Shown here in pieces: positions 35,457 to 43,952 of a stretch of 64,000 bases of DNA (position 1 is its first letter; every line of letters starts with the position of its first letter). The notes beneath the pieces were generated by a model, which was given only the letters and a program-made list of their open reading frames with translations, had not been told where the DNA came from and did no database searches. This stretch comes from CAVSUB01 sp963730995 (GTDB lineage Bacteria > Acidobacteriota > Vicinamibacteria > Vicinamibacterales > 2-12-FULL-66-21). The translations under genes were made by a program, and so were the position numbers. The stretch spans positions 868,001 through 932,000 of the forward strand of contig CAVSUB010000001.1 in the NCBI GenBank assembly GCA_963730995.1, given 5' to 3'.

Positions 35457-36989
35457 ATGAAGACCGTGACCAAGACCCTGCTCACGCTGCTACTGATAGT
35501 CGCGTGCGTCGGTCGGGCGGCGGGCCAGAACGGCAGCCCACCGATCTACGTCGTGCTCTGGTTCGACACCGAGGACTACATCCTCGTCCGGGATGACGAC
35601 GCGACGAAGCGCCTTGCGGAGATGCTGACGGGTCTCGGTGTCCGGGCAACGTTCAAGGTCGTTGGTGAGAAGGCCCGCGTACTCGAACAGCGCGGCCGAC
35701 GCGACGTGATCGCAGCGCTCCAGCGTCACGACATCGGCTACCATTCGAACACGCACAGCCAACAGCCGACGATCGCGGTGTACCTGCAGAATGCCGGGTG
35801 GGAGGACGGCCGGGCCGAGTTCCGCCGTCGCGAAGCGGAGGGCGTTCGCGATGTAGCGCGGATTCTCGGAGTCACTCCCGTCGCCTACGGTCAGCCCGGC
35901 AGTGCCTGGGCCCCGCAAACGTACCCTGCCTTGCGCGAAATGGGCATCCGCATGTATCTGGACGAAGCCGACCACGTCGGCATCGACGATCAGCCGTTCT
36001 ATTACGGCGGCATGCTCAACGTTTTCAAGATGCGCTCGAACCTCGCGCGAATGAATTTGAGCGGCGGATCCAGCCTCGCCGAGGGAAAGGCCACGTTCAC
36101 GAAGTCCTACGAACAGCTGAAGAAGAAGGGCGGAGGGACGATCAGCATCTACTACCACCCGAACGAATGGGTGCAGACCGAATTCTGGGATGCGGTGAAT
36201 TTTCGGCACGGCGCGAACCCGCCCCGCGCCGAGTGGAAGGAGCCAGGCACGAGGCCTGCGAGCGAGACCGAGCAGGCCTTTCATGACTTCGAGCAGTACG
36301 TCCGGTTCATCAAAGCGCAGCCGGGCACGCGGTTCGTGACGGCGACAGAGCTCCTCGAAATCTACGCCGACCTGTCGACGACGCGGAGCTTCAGCCAGCA
36401 GGACCTTCTGCAGCCCGCACGCGCGATGCAAAAGGAGATCACTTTCCAACAACTGGACGGTTACGCGCTCTCGGCGGCCGATGTGTTCGGCCTTCTCACC
36501 GATACGATGGCGGGGTTCATCGATCGCAAAGCATGGCCCTCGCCAGCAAAGCTGGCACCGCTCGACGGGCCGGTCCACGTTTACGCCCCGCCCATCGGCG
36601 GTGCGCGATCGTCCAGCTTCACCTGGAACGCCTTCGCGCAGGCGATCCGCGAGACCTCCAACTATTCCCGGACGTTCCACCGCCTGCCCGACGAGATATG
36701 GATTGGCGCGGAGAGCCTCTCGCCGGCCGACTACCTTGCCACGCTCTCGCGGGTTTTCGTGGACCTGACGTCGTCGGTCAATATGACCGGGGACGTGACC
36801 CGTCTCGAGGGCCATTTCACGGCTGACCGATACGTGGCCGAGGATTCCGTTCAGTTGTGGAGCTGGCCGATTTTCCCGGAGGGCTTCCATGCGCCGCACA
36901 TCATGGAGCTCGCGCGCCTGCAGGCGTGGACGTTGAAACCGGCGGTTCTCTGTTGCAGGGGCGGGCCTTCAGGCCCGCGCCACGAATGA
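35457..36989 (+). CDS. Exported polysaccharide-deacetylase (NodB-like) domain protein
   Basis: ATG at 35457. Signal peptide ends GRAAGQ. The NodB-like core has the Asp pair in FDTEDY, the metal His pattern in YHSNTHS, and LGVRATFKVVGEKA. The remaining roughly 250 residues form an unrecognised C-terminal region. 510 residues. The last 15 residues (CCRGGPSGPRHE) are encoded over a short GC palindrome at 36961-36978 and look like a tail added by a repeat insertion. It is the first gene of a four-gene operon with the two paralogues and the dipeptidase. It may trim N-acyl groups from a cell-wall or extracellular glycan. Confidence 0.8.
   Translation: MKTVTKTLLTLLLIVACVGRAAGQNGSPPIYVVLWFDTEDYILVRDDDATKRLAEMLTGLGVRATFKVVGEKARVLEQRGRRDVIAALQRHDIGYHSNTHSQQPTIAVYLQNAGWEDGRAEFRRREAEGVRDVARILGVTPVAYGQPGSAWAPQTYPALREMGIRMYLDEADHVGIDDQPFYYGGMLNVFKMRSNLARMNLSGGSSLAEGKATFTKSYEQLKKKGGGTISIYYHPNEWVQTEFWDAVNFRHGANPPRAEWKEPGTRPASETEQAFHDFEQYVRFIKAQPGTRFVTATELLEIYADLSTTRSFSQQDLLQPARAMQKEITFQQLDGYALSAADVFGLLTDTMAGFIDRKAWPSPAKLAPLDGPVHVYAPPIGGARSSSFTWNAFAQAIRETSNYSRTFHRLPDEIWIGAESLSPADYLATLSRVFVDLTSSVNMTGDVTRLEGHFTADRYVAEDSVQLWSWPIFPEGFHAPHIMELARLQAWTLKPAVLCCRGGPSGPRHE
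36961..36978. repeat. Short GC palindrome overlapping a gene 3' end
   Basis: GCGGGCCT/AGGCCCGC with a 2-nt loop, inside the last codons of the NodB-like gene. It resembles the palindrome at 40850-40871 in form (GGGC-CTT core). Confidence 0.6.
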
Positions 36990-37004
36990 TACGCGAGGAC
37001 ACCC

Positions 37005-38264
37005 ATGAACATCTCACGCAGAGAACTTCTCCTGGGGATGGGCGCGGTTCCGTTGGTGCTGAAGGCCCAACGCGCGTCGCGGCCCAGACTGGCCGCCGTC
37101 TGCACGACGTATTTCAAGTACTCCCACGCCCAGCACATCGTCGATCGGTTTCTCGAGGGCTACGGGTGGAACGGAACCCACCATCACCCGGAAATGGACC
37201 TCGTCTCGATCTTCATCGATCAGATCCGGGACGACGATGTGAGCAAGACGCGGCTGAGCGAGTTTCCGTCGATGAAGCTCTATCCGTCGATAGCAGAGGC
37301 ATTGACGCTTGGTGGAAGCACGCTCGCCGTCGATGGAGTGCTGCTCGTCGGAGAGCACGGCCGCTATCCGCGGAACGAAAAAGGTCAGACGATGTACCCG
37401 CGGTACGAATTCTTTCAGCAGATCGTCAAGGTCTTCAAGGACAGCGGGCGATCGGTGCCCGTGTTCAACGACAAGCACCTCTCGTGGAAGTGGGAATGGG
37501 CGAAGGAGATGTACGAAACGTCGAGGCGTATGGGGTTCCCGCTGATGGCGGGCTCCAGCCTGCCCGTGACGTGGAGGACGCCCTCGATCGAGATGCCGTC
37601 GGGAGCTCGGATTCGGGAAGCCGTCTGCGTCTGCTACGGCGGCGTCGACAGCTACGACTTCCACGGCCTCGAGACGCTCCAGGGAATGGTCGAGCGGCGT
37701 CAAGGCGGCGAGACAGGCGTCGAGTGGCTGCAGGCCTATCGTGGTGAGACGTTCTGGAAGGCACACCAGCAAGGGATCTGGTCGAAAGACCTCGTCGAGG
37801 CCGCACTGTGTCGGAGCCACACGCTGAAGCCCGGACGACAGGGTTTCAACGATGTCTTCCCCGGTGCGGACGAGATGCGATCACTCGTGAAGGATCCCAC
37901 CGCGTACACGTACCAGCACAAGGACGGGCTGAAGTGCACGATGCTGCTGATGGGGGGACTCGTCGAGGATTTCAACTTCGCCGCGCGGATCGACGGACGG
38001 CCGGGGATCTTCTCGACCCAGATGTACCTCCCCATGCCGCCAGCGAGGACGAGCCTGGCCAATTTCTTCAGCCCGCTCGTGAACAACGTCGAACAGATGT
38101 ATCTGACAGGCAAGGAGACGTACCCGCTCGAGCGCACGCTGCTGACGACCGGCCTGACCGCCGCTGGCGTCGAGAGCCTCTTCCGCCAACAGGCGAAGTA
38201 CGAGACACCGCACCTCGCCATCGCGTATCAGGCCCCGAAGGTGTCGACCTTCTGGAGAACCTAA
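37005..38264 (+). CDS. Tat-exported protein of unrecognised family (paralogue A)
   Basis: ATG at 37005, 15 bp after the NodB-like gene. Twin-arginine signal SRRELLLGMGAVPLVL. 419 residues. Motifs shared with the next gene: YSHAQHI (41-44 HAQH), LLVGEHGRYPRN (116-124), VFNDKHLSW (155-158 NDKH), GSSLPVTW (183-190), YGGVDSYDFHGLE (211-223) and ERRQGGETGV (230-239). The order loosely recalls Gfo/Idh/MocA enzymes, where NDKHLS would sit at the EKP place, but the GxGxxG loop is missing. I do not recognise the family. The conserved His/Asp residues suggest a metal or catalytic site. Confidence 0.78.
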   Translation: MNISRRELLLGMGAVPLVLKAQRASRPRLAAVCTTYFKYSHAQHIVDRFLEGYGWNGTHHHPEMDLVSIFIDQIRDDDVSKTRLSEFPSMKLYPSIAEALTLGGSTLAVDGVLLVGEHGRYPRNEKGQTMYPRYEFFQQIVKVFKDSGRSVPVFNDKHLSWKWEWAKEMYETSRRMGFPLMAGSSLPVTWRTPSIEMPSGARIREAVCVCYGGVDSYDFHGLETLQGMVERRQGGETGVEWLQAYRGETFWKAHQQGIWSKDLVEAALCRSHTLKPGRQGFNDVFPGADEMRSLVKDPTAYTYQHKDGLKCTMLLMGGLVEDFNFAARIDGRPGIFSTQMYLPMPPARTSLANFFSPLVNNVEQMYLTGKETYPLERTLLTTGLTAAGVESLFRQQAKYETPHLAIAYQAPKVSTFWRT

Positions 38265-39437
38265 ATGAAAAGGATCGCCATCGTCGCGACGGTGTATCGC
38301 TACCTCTCGCACGCGCAGCATATCGGTGATCGGTTCCTCGTCGGATACCCCAGGGACGGCGCGTGGCACAAGCCGGACATGAAGGTCGTGTCGCTTTACG
38401 TCGACCAGAAGCCGGACGGCGACCAGAGCGCCGCGCGGGCGAAGGAGTTCGATTTCAAGGTGTACCCGACGATTCCCGAAGCGCTGCGGTGCGGCGGCTC
38501 GAACCTCGCCGTCGACGCAGTCCTCGTCATCGGAGAGCACGGCGACTATCCGAGGAACGACAAGGGGCAGGTCCTGTATCCGCGGTACGACTTCGTCAAG
38601 CAATGTGTCGACGTGTTCGAGAAGGACGGCCAGGCGGTGCCGCTCTACAACGACAAGCACCTGTCGTTCAGCTTCGAAAAGGCCAGGTGGATGGTCGATG
38701 CGTCGAAGCGATTGAAGTTTCCCATGCTCGCGGGATCGTCACTGCCCGTGACGTGGCGGCTCCCGGACATCGAGCTGGCGTTGAACGCCGAGATCGAGAG
38801 CGCGGTGATGGTCGGGTACGGCGGCCCGGACGTCATGGACTTCCACGGCCTCGAGGCGCTTCAGTGCATGCTCGAACGGCGGAAGGGTGGCGAGACAGGT
38901 GTCAGGGCCGTACAGATGATCGAGGGAGAGGCTGTCTGGAAGGCGCTGGACGCCAGGCAGATCTCCAGAGACCTGCTGGTTTCCGCCCTCTCCAGGAGCG
39001 ACACTCCGCAGGGGCAGACCATCGTCGACGGACGGACTCAGGATCTCGTGACGAAAGGCGAGCTCCCGAAGCTGGTCAAGAATCCCGCAGCGTACTTCCT
39101 CGAATATCGCGATGGCCTGAAGGCAACGCTGTTGATGCTGAACGGCGCGGTCAAGGATTTCACCTTCGCCGCGCGCGTCAAGGGCGCTGGCGTGCAGTCG
39201 ACGCAGTTCTTCCTGTCACCGGAGCCGAACGTGACGTATTCGGCCTGCCTGGTGAGCAAGATCGAGGAGCTCTTCGAGACGGGCAAGGCGCCCTACCCGG
39301 TTGAGCGGACGCTCCTCGTCAGCGGTGTTCTCGAGAGCTGCCTGACGTCGAGGTTCGAAGGACAGAAAAGACTCGAAACGCCGCAACTGGATGTGCGGTA
39401 TCGAGCGCCGCAGCAGTCGCAGCACGCGAGGACGTAG
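38265..39437 (+). CDS. Cytoplasmic protein of the same unrecognised family (paralogue B)
   Basis: ATG at 38265, immediately after the stop of paralogue A. 390 residues with no signal peptide; it begins MKRIAIVATVYRYLSHAQHIGDRF. All motifs of paralogue A are kept: HAQH (16-19), GEHGDYPRN (90-98), YNDKHLSF, GSSLPVTWR, YGGPDVMDFHGLE and ERRKGGETGV. The two share roughly half of their residues by eye. The pair looks like one enzyme made in exported and cytoplasmic form. Function unknown. Confidence 0.78.
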   Translation: MKRIAIVATVYRYLSHAQHIGDRFLVGYPRDGAWHKPDMKVVSLYVDQKPDGDQSAARAKEFDFKVYPTIPEALRCGGSNLAVDAVLVIGEHGDYPRNDKGQVLYPRYDFVKQCVDVFEKDGQAVPLYNDKHLSFSFEKARWMVDASKRLKFPMLAGSSLPVTWRLPDIELALNAEIESAVMVGYGGPDVMDFHGLEALQCMLERRKGGETGVRAVQMIEGEAVWKALDARQISRDLLVSALSRSDTPQGQTIVDGRTQDLVTKGELPKLVKNPAAYFLEYRDGLKATLLMLNGAVKDFTFAARVKGAGVQSTQFFLSPEPNVTYSACLVSKIEELFETGKAPYPVERTLLVSGVLESCLTSRFEGQKRLETPQLDVRYRAPQQSQHART

Positions 39438-39465
39438 TAGGAGAGTTGTGACACGAGAGCAACGC

Positions 39466-40683
39466 ATGGACGGCCTCCACAAGCTTCGCTTAACAGGATT
39501 TGTCCTCTTGTTCCTCGCAAGCATCGGGGCCGTATTGCCCCAGGTCTCCGACCGCGCGCTCGCGCTCCACCGCGACGCCCTCGTCTTCGACGCCCACGTC
39601 CACGTCGTCGATCGTCAGTTCTATCATGGCGGCGACATGGGTCAACGCGTCGACGATGGGCAGTTCGATCTGGTGCGCGCGAAAGAAGGCGGACTGGATG
39701 CGATGTTCTTCAGCCTGTTCGTGACCGAGCAGTACTACCCCGCACGTCTGGAAACGAAGCAGACCCTCCGGCTGATCGACGCGGCCTACGAGCAGCTCGC
39801 GAAGAACAAAGACAAGATCGAGCTCGCTCTCAACGCATCCGACGTCGAGCGCATCACCCAATCAGGAAAGATCGCCGCCTTCATGGACCTCGAAGGCGGC
39901 TTCGACCTGGACGGCGATCTGGCGGTCCTTCGGAATCTCTATCGGCTCGGACTGCGCTCGTTCCAGCTGCCCGCGCACAACTGGGCCAACAACTTCGCCG
40001 ATTCGTGCTGCGCGCCTGCGAAATGGCACGGCCTGAACGATCGCGGCCGCGCCGTGATACACGAGGCCAATCGGCTGGGTATGGTCATCAACATCTCCCA
40101 CGGCTCCGACGAGACGATCTCGCAGGCGATCGACGTCAGCAGCGACCCCATCCTCGCGACGCACCACGGCCTCCGCAGCTTCAACGACATTCCCCGCACG
40201 ATGCCAGACGACCTGCTCCGGAAGCTCGCCGAGAAGGGTGGCGTGATCGGCTTTCAGATCGGCAACGAGTTTCACAATGTGAAGGTCTTCGACTGGCGGA
40301 CGCAGCACGCAGGAAAGCCGTTCTGGGACACGACCGACATCGGGCGCAAGGAAGCTGCCATGTCGATCGAGCAGCTCGACGCACTCGCGGCGCCGCAGTT
40401 TCCGATGGTGGGCGTCGACGCTCCGGACGACATCAAGTTCACGCCATCCGAGTGGTTGAACGTCGTGGATCGTGCGATCGAGCTCGTCGGGGAAGATCAC
40501 GTCATGCTCGGGTCGGACTTCGACGGCGGTCCGACGTTGCCCCGCGGCATGCGGGACATCCGCGACCTCCCGATGCTGACCGACGCGATGGTGAAGAGGG
40601 GATGGTCCGAGCAGCGGATCAGGAAGTTCCTCGGCGGCAACCTGCTTCGCGTAGTGCGTCAAGTAACCGAAAAGAAACAATGA
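39466..40683 (+). CDS. Membrane dipeptidase (peptidase family M19), exported
   Basis: ATG at 39466 with GAGAGC upstream; a GTG at 39448 is also possible. Signal peptide (LRLTGFVLLFLASIGAVLPQ). Zinc-site motifs of renal-dipeptidase type are complete: DAHVH, FMDLEGG, INISHGSD, ATHHGLRSF and LGSDFDGG. 405 residues is normal. M19 enzymes cleave dipeptides, including those with a C-terminal D-residue. It is the last gene of the operon begun at 35457, so the operon joins a peptidase to a glycan deacetylase-like enzyme. Confidence 0.88.
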   Translation: MDGLHKLRLTGFVLLFLASIGAVLPQVSDRALALHRDALVFDAHVHVVDRQFYHGGDMGQRVDDGQFDLVRAKEGGLDAMFFSLFVTEQYYPARLETKQTLRLIDAAYEQLAKNKDKIELALNASDVERITQSGKIAAFMDLEGGFDLDGDLAVLRNLYRLGLRSFQLPAHNWANNFADSCCAPAKWHGLNDRGRAVIHEANRLGMVINISHGSDETISQAIDVSSDPILATHHGLRSFNDIPRTMPDDLLRKLAEKGGVIGFQIGNEFHNVKVFDWRTQHAGKPFWDTTDIGRKEAAMSIEQLDALAAPQFPMVGVDAPDDIKFTPSEWLNVVDRAIELVGEDHVMLGSDFDGGPTLPRGMRDIRDLPMLTDAMVKRGWSEQRIRKFLGGNLLRVVRQVTEKKQ

Positions 40684-40756
40684 CGATCGCGTGACCTGAC
40701 GAACACCCCGACCGTATCCTGCCAGTTCGATTTTCCGGCGCTGTTCACTTGTCAGG

Positions 40757-40831
40757 AAGACCTTACAGGAGGAGGGAGGAAGAGAGGACGAGGAGGAACT
40801 TCCCTTCCTCCACATCTCCTGTTGAGGTCTT
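40757..40831. terminator. Imperfect inverted repeat downstream of the dipeptidase gene
   Basis: Left arm 40757-40780 and right arm 40804-40831 pair (AAGACCT...AGGAG with CTCCT...AGGTCTT) over about 24 bp with mismatches. The loop is purine-rich. It lies between convergent genes and could terminate both. Confidence 0.45.
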
Positions 40832-40849
40832 GAGGTCAGTGGCGCCGCC

Positions 40850-40871
40850 GGCGGGGCTTGAAAGCCCCGCC
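40850..40871. repeat. Short GC palindrome
   Basis: GGCGGGGCTT/AAGCCCCGCC, a perfect 10-bp stem with a 2-nt loop, between the dipeptidase and the convergent VWFA gene. Same type as 36961-36978. Confidence 0.65.
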
Positions 40872-40889
40872 CTACAGCGAATTCCTGGG

Positions 40890-43800
40890 CTAGTGCTTGG
40901 CTGCCGCGACTGCGAGCCACGCATCGATCAGCGCCGTGGAGGGACCACCACGAGCTCGATAGGCGTCCGCCAGGCGACGCATCCGCACCCGATCGCGCTC
41001 CACGCTTTCGATCGGCTGCCCGTCGCCGAACGCCTCGTACATGACCAGCAGGGCCAAGCCCAGCGAATTCTCGTCGTCTGCGTGCTGCTCGATGAGCTCG
41101 TCCATCGCTTGCAGCCCCTCCAACTCCTGTCCGGCGACGAGCGCGGCCACGGCGAACCGCCGCTTCAGGGCCAGGTCGTTCGGCCACTTGAGGTGTGACT
41201 CGCGAAGATCGTCGATGGCGAGGTCTCCTCTGCCGTCCCGCAGCAGCGCGTCACCGAGCATGACGTGCAACGCAGGCGTTTCCCCCTCGCGAATGAGCGC
41301 CGTCCGCCAGACAGCGGCCGCCTCTTTGTCACGCCCACCGGCTGCGTAGCAGGCGCCGAGGTAGATCATCGCCGGATAGAAATCGGCGGAGACTCGCATG
41401 GCATCACGGAAAGCCGCGGCCGCAGGCTCCAGTTTGCGATCGGCGAGGAGGCTCAGGCCTTTGAGGAACGCTCCGGGCGCCGCGGCGGCTTCGGCATCGG
41501 TCACGACGAGCCCGCCAGGGCCCTTCGTGCGCGCGCGATCGATGAGCTCACGGACGGGCGGCGCGGCAGCATCGGGTCTTTCCGCAACGCGATCCAGAAA
41601 CACGCCCAGAACGGGCGCGGCGAGCACCTGGTCCAGCGCGAACGGCGGCGCTGCGGATATCGGAAGTCGAGCAACGGGGCGCACGCCGGACGGACGTCCA
41701 ACGACGGTCGGCGCCGCGCCGCCGGTTCCGGCCACCGCCCGCGGCGTCTCTGTCACGGCGAACGCACGACGCACTTCGCCAATCCCGTCCCTGCCTGACG
41801 TGACCTTCGCCCGCACGATGTAGGAGCCAGGCGGCAATGCCCGCATCGACGCGACACCCTGCGCGAGGATCGAACCGTCGCGCGGACCGGGTGTCAAGAC
41901 GGCCGACGAGTGAAGGAGCGCTGGTCCGTCGGCCGTGGCGGCGATCTCGAACTCCACGCCTGTGCTCTCTATCCGGCTCTTGTCCGCCTCGAGGTCGACC
42001 TCGAGCGCGAGCCGTTCATCCTGTCGCGCACCGTCCAGCGCGAGCCGGGCTTCTCCCTCGGCTCCGCCCGGCACTCGAACGAGCACGGGTCCCGTGGCTT
42101 TCATCGACCCGAGCGTCACATCCCGCACGTCGATACGATGGTCGACGGAGCCCACGCGACCGGCGCTGTCGATCACGCCGATTCGGACGATGTAGCTTCC
42201 CGGAGGAACGCCGATGTTCGTCGAGAACGGAAGGGTATCGCCTCCGGGATACGCCAGCGGCGCCTGTCCGGCGGCAATCTTCTTTCCGTTGAGGTCGCTC
42301 ACCTGGAGGTGGAGGGTCGCATCGCCTGGTTGCGCGCGGATGGCTTCTCCCGAGACCAGCACACGCAGCCGCGACGAGTCCTCGGGATCCGCCGACAGGT
42401 AGCTCGTCACTCGCAGTCCGATGTCTGTCGCGATCACCGGGCCTTCGATTGCCGTCGCCAGCCGCGCCGCCCAGTCGCGATCCTCGTACGTACGCACGTC
42501 AAAGATGTCGCGGGCCCGCACGGTTGCACTGGCGCGGAGCACCTGCACCTTCAAGCGCCGGCTCTTGGCGTCCGCATCCGCTGGATCCTTCTCGATCCCG
42601 ATGCGGTAATAGCCCGCCAGCTCCCGCCCCAGCCTCTCGAAGGCGGCCTCGGCCGCGACCTCGGCCCGGAACGATCCGCCGCCCGTCATAGCCGCGAGAG
42701 TCTCGAGCGGGCCCGAGTACAGATAGTTGTCCGCCAGCGGCGTCGACGTCATCGTCCGCCTGTCAGCCGAGAAGGCAGGTGTCGGAACGAAGATCGAGAA
42801 CACCGTCGCGCGCGCGGCCGCGGCCTCCGCCGCAACGGTTGACACGAGCGAGATCTCGTCGCGCTCGTCGAGCGGCCACCCGCCGGAAATCAGGATGACC
42901 GTCTTGTCGCCGGCCACGCGTCCCAGCATCCCCAGGAACTGTCGAAGCGCCGAGATGCTGGCGAGCGAGTTCATTTGCGCCGAGCGCCAGGTGGCCTCGG
43001 CCTGCATCTGGATGTCGCGGGAACACGCGCTCGAGCCGAGGCCGCCGATCCCGTTGTTGCGCGCGCCGCCCCCGCCCCCGCCACCACCACCGCCGCCGCC
43101 TCCTCCGCCACCACCTCCTCCTGTCGGAGAAGTGCCGGTCGAAGGAGCCGCGCCGCCGCCGCTGTCACCGCCGGACGACGTTCCGCCGCCGGACGCCGGA
43201 GGCCCTGACGGCGGGGATGCGACACTGGAGCCGGACGTCGAGGCCCCTCCCCCGAAGGCCGAGGAGGCGGAAATAGAACCGCCGCACTCCCGCTCGCCCA
43301 GGGTGCGCAGGACCATCTGGTTGCGATTCGTGATGTCGCGAGCGTCCGCCAGGCTGCCGTACTCCCAACCCATCGTCTGGCGGCCCATGCCGGTGACGCG
43401 CTGCAGTCCTTCGCGCACGCGATCGTGCGCCCACGTGAACGACACGTTCGGTCCGAGCGGCATCAGCATCAATGCCGACCGATCGGCAAACGTCAGGCGT
43501 GCGAAGAACGGAGCCGCAGCTCCCGCGACGCGCCGCGCGCTTCCGAGATCGAGCGTGTTCTGATCGACGATGAACGCGTACAACCGGCCGGCCCCGGCCC
43601 CCTCGTTCGTGCTCACCTGGTCCGGATTGGCGCTCGCCGCGATTGTCGTTGACGGCGACGGCGCCGCCCGCTCGACGAATTCGGCAGTCACGACGCGTCT
43701 CGGCTGCCCGGCGACGGTGACCATGAAATCGGCCGGCGTGAGACCACGCATCGGCCGGCCTTGTTTGTCGACCACGCCGACGTCAACGGTGACGACTTCG

Positions 43801-43946
43801 ACCCCGCTGCGAAAGGCCGGTGGCTGCTGGTCGGGGGCGGCCTGCTGCGCCGACAGCGGAGGCCCGTCGATCGCCAGGAACGCCGCCCCGACCGTCACCG
43901 TCACAACGCCAGCGAGAATGCCCCGCATATCGAGAATGCCGCGCAT
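40890..43946 (-). CDS. Exported acidobacterial-type VWFA protein with poly-Gly linker and TPR-like C-terminus
   Basis: ATG at 43946 after GGGGAGG. Signal peptide (VTVTVGAAFLAIDGPPLSAQQ). The VWFA-like domain begins VEVVTVDVGVVDKQGRPMRGLTPADFMVTVAG, as in the acidobacterial VWFA family (TIGR03436). It is interrupted by a Ser/Gly region ending in about 19 consecutive Gly codons (near 43070-43130). A beta-rich middle follows, then a C-terminal TPR-like helical part (GLSLLADRKLEPAAAAFRDAM...MIYLGACYAAGG). 1018 residues. The MIDAS motif is degenerate (FIVDQNTLD). It is the third gene of an operon with the next two entries. It probably works as a periplasmic or surface binding scaffold. Confidence 0.85.
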   Translation of the reverse strand: MRGILDMRGILAGVVTVTVGAAFLAIDGPPLSAQQAAPDQQPPAFRSGVEVVTVDVGVVDKQGRPMRGLTPADFMVTVAGQPRRVVTAEFVERAAPSPSTTIAASANPDQVSTNEGAGAGRLYAFIVDQNTLDLGSARRVAGAAAPFFARLTFADRSALMLMPLGPNVSFTWAHDRVREGLQRVTGMGRQTMGWEYGSLADARDITNRNQMVLRTLGERECGGSISASSAFGGGASTSGSSVASPPSGPPASGGGTSSGGDSGGGAAPSTGTSPTGGGGGGGGGGGGGGGGGGGARNNGIGGLGSSACSRDIQMQAEATWRSAQMNSLASISALRQFLGMLGRVAGDKTVILISGGWPLDERDEISLVSTVAAEAAAARATVFSIFVPTPAFSADRRTMTSTPLADNYLYSGPLETLAAMTGGGSFRAEVAAEAAFERLGRELAGYYRIGIEKDPADADAKSRRLKVQVLRASATVRARDIFDVRTYEDRDWAARLATAIEGPVIATDIGLRVTSYLSADPEDSSRLRVLVSGEAIRAQPGDATLHLQVSDLNGKKIAAGQAPLAYPGGDTLPFSTNIGVPPGSYIVRIGVIDSAGRVGSVDHRIDVRDVTLGSMKATGPVLVRVPGGAEGEARLALDGARQDERLALEVDLEADKSRIESTGVEFEIAATADGPALLHSSAVLTPGPRDGSILAQGVASMRALPPGSYIVRAKVTSGRDGIGEVRRAFAVTETPRAVAGTGGAAPTVVGRPSGVRPVARLPISAAPPFALDQVLAAPVLGVFLDRVAERPDAAAPPVRELIDRARTKGPGGLVVTDAEAAAAPGAFLKGLSLLADRKLEPAAAAFRDAMRVSADFYPAMIYLGACYAAGGRDKEAAAVWRTALIREGETPALHVMLGDALLRDGRGDLAIDDLRESHLKWPNDLALKRRFAVAALVAGQELEGLQAMDELIEQHADDENSLGLALLVMYEAFGDGQPIESVERDRVRMRRLADAYRARGGPSTALIDAWLAVAAAKH

Positions 43947-43952
43947 ATATCG

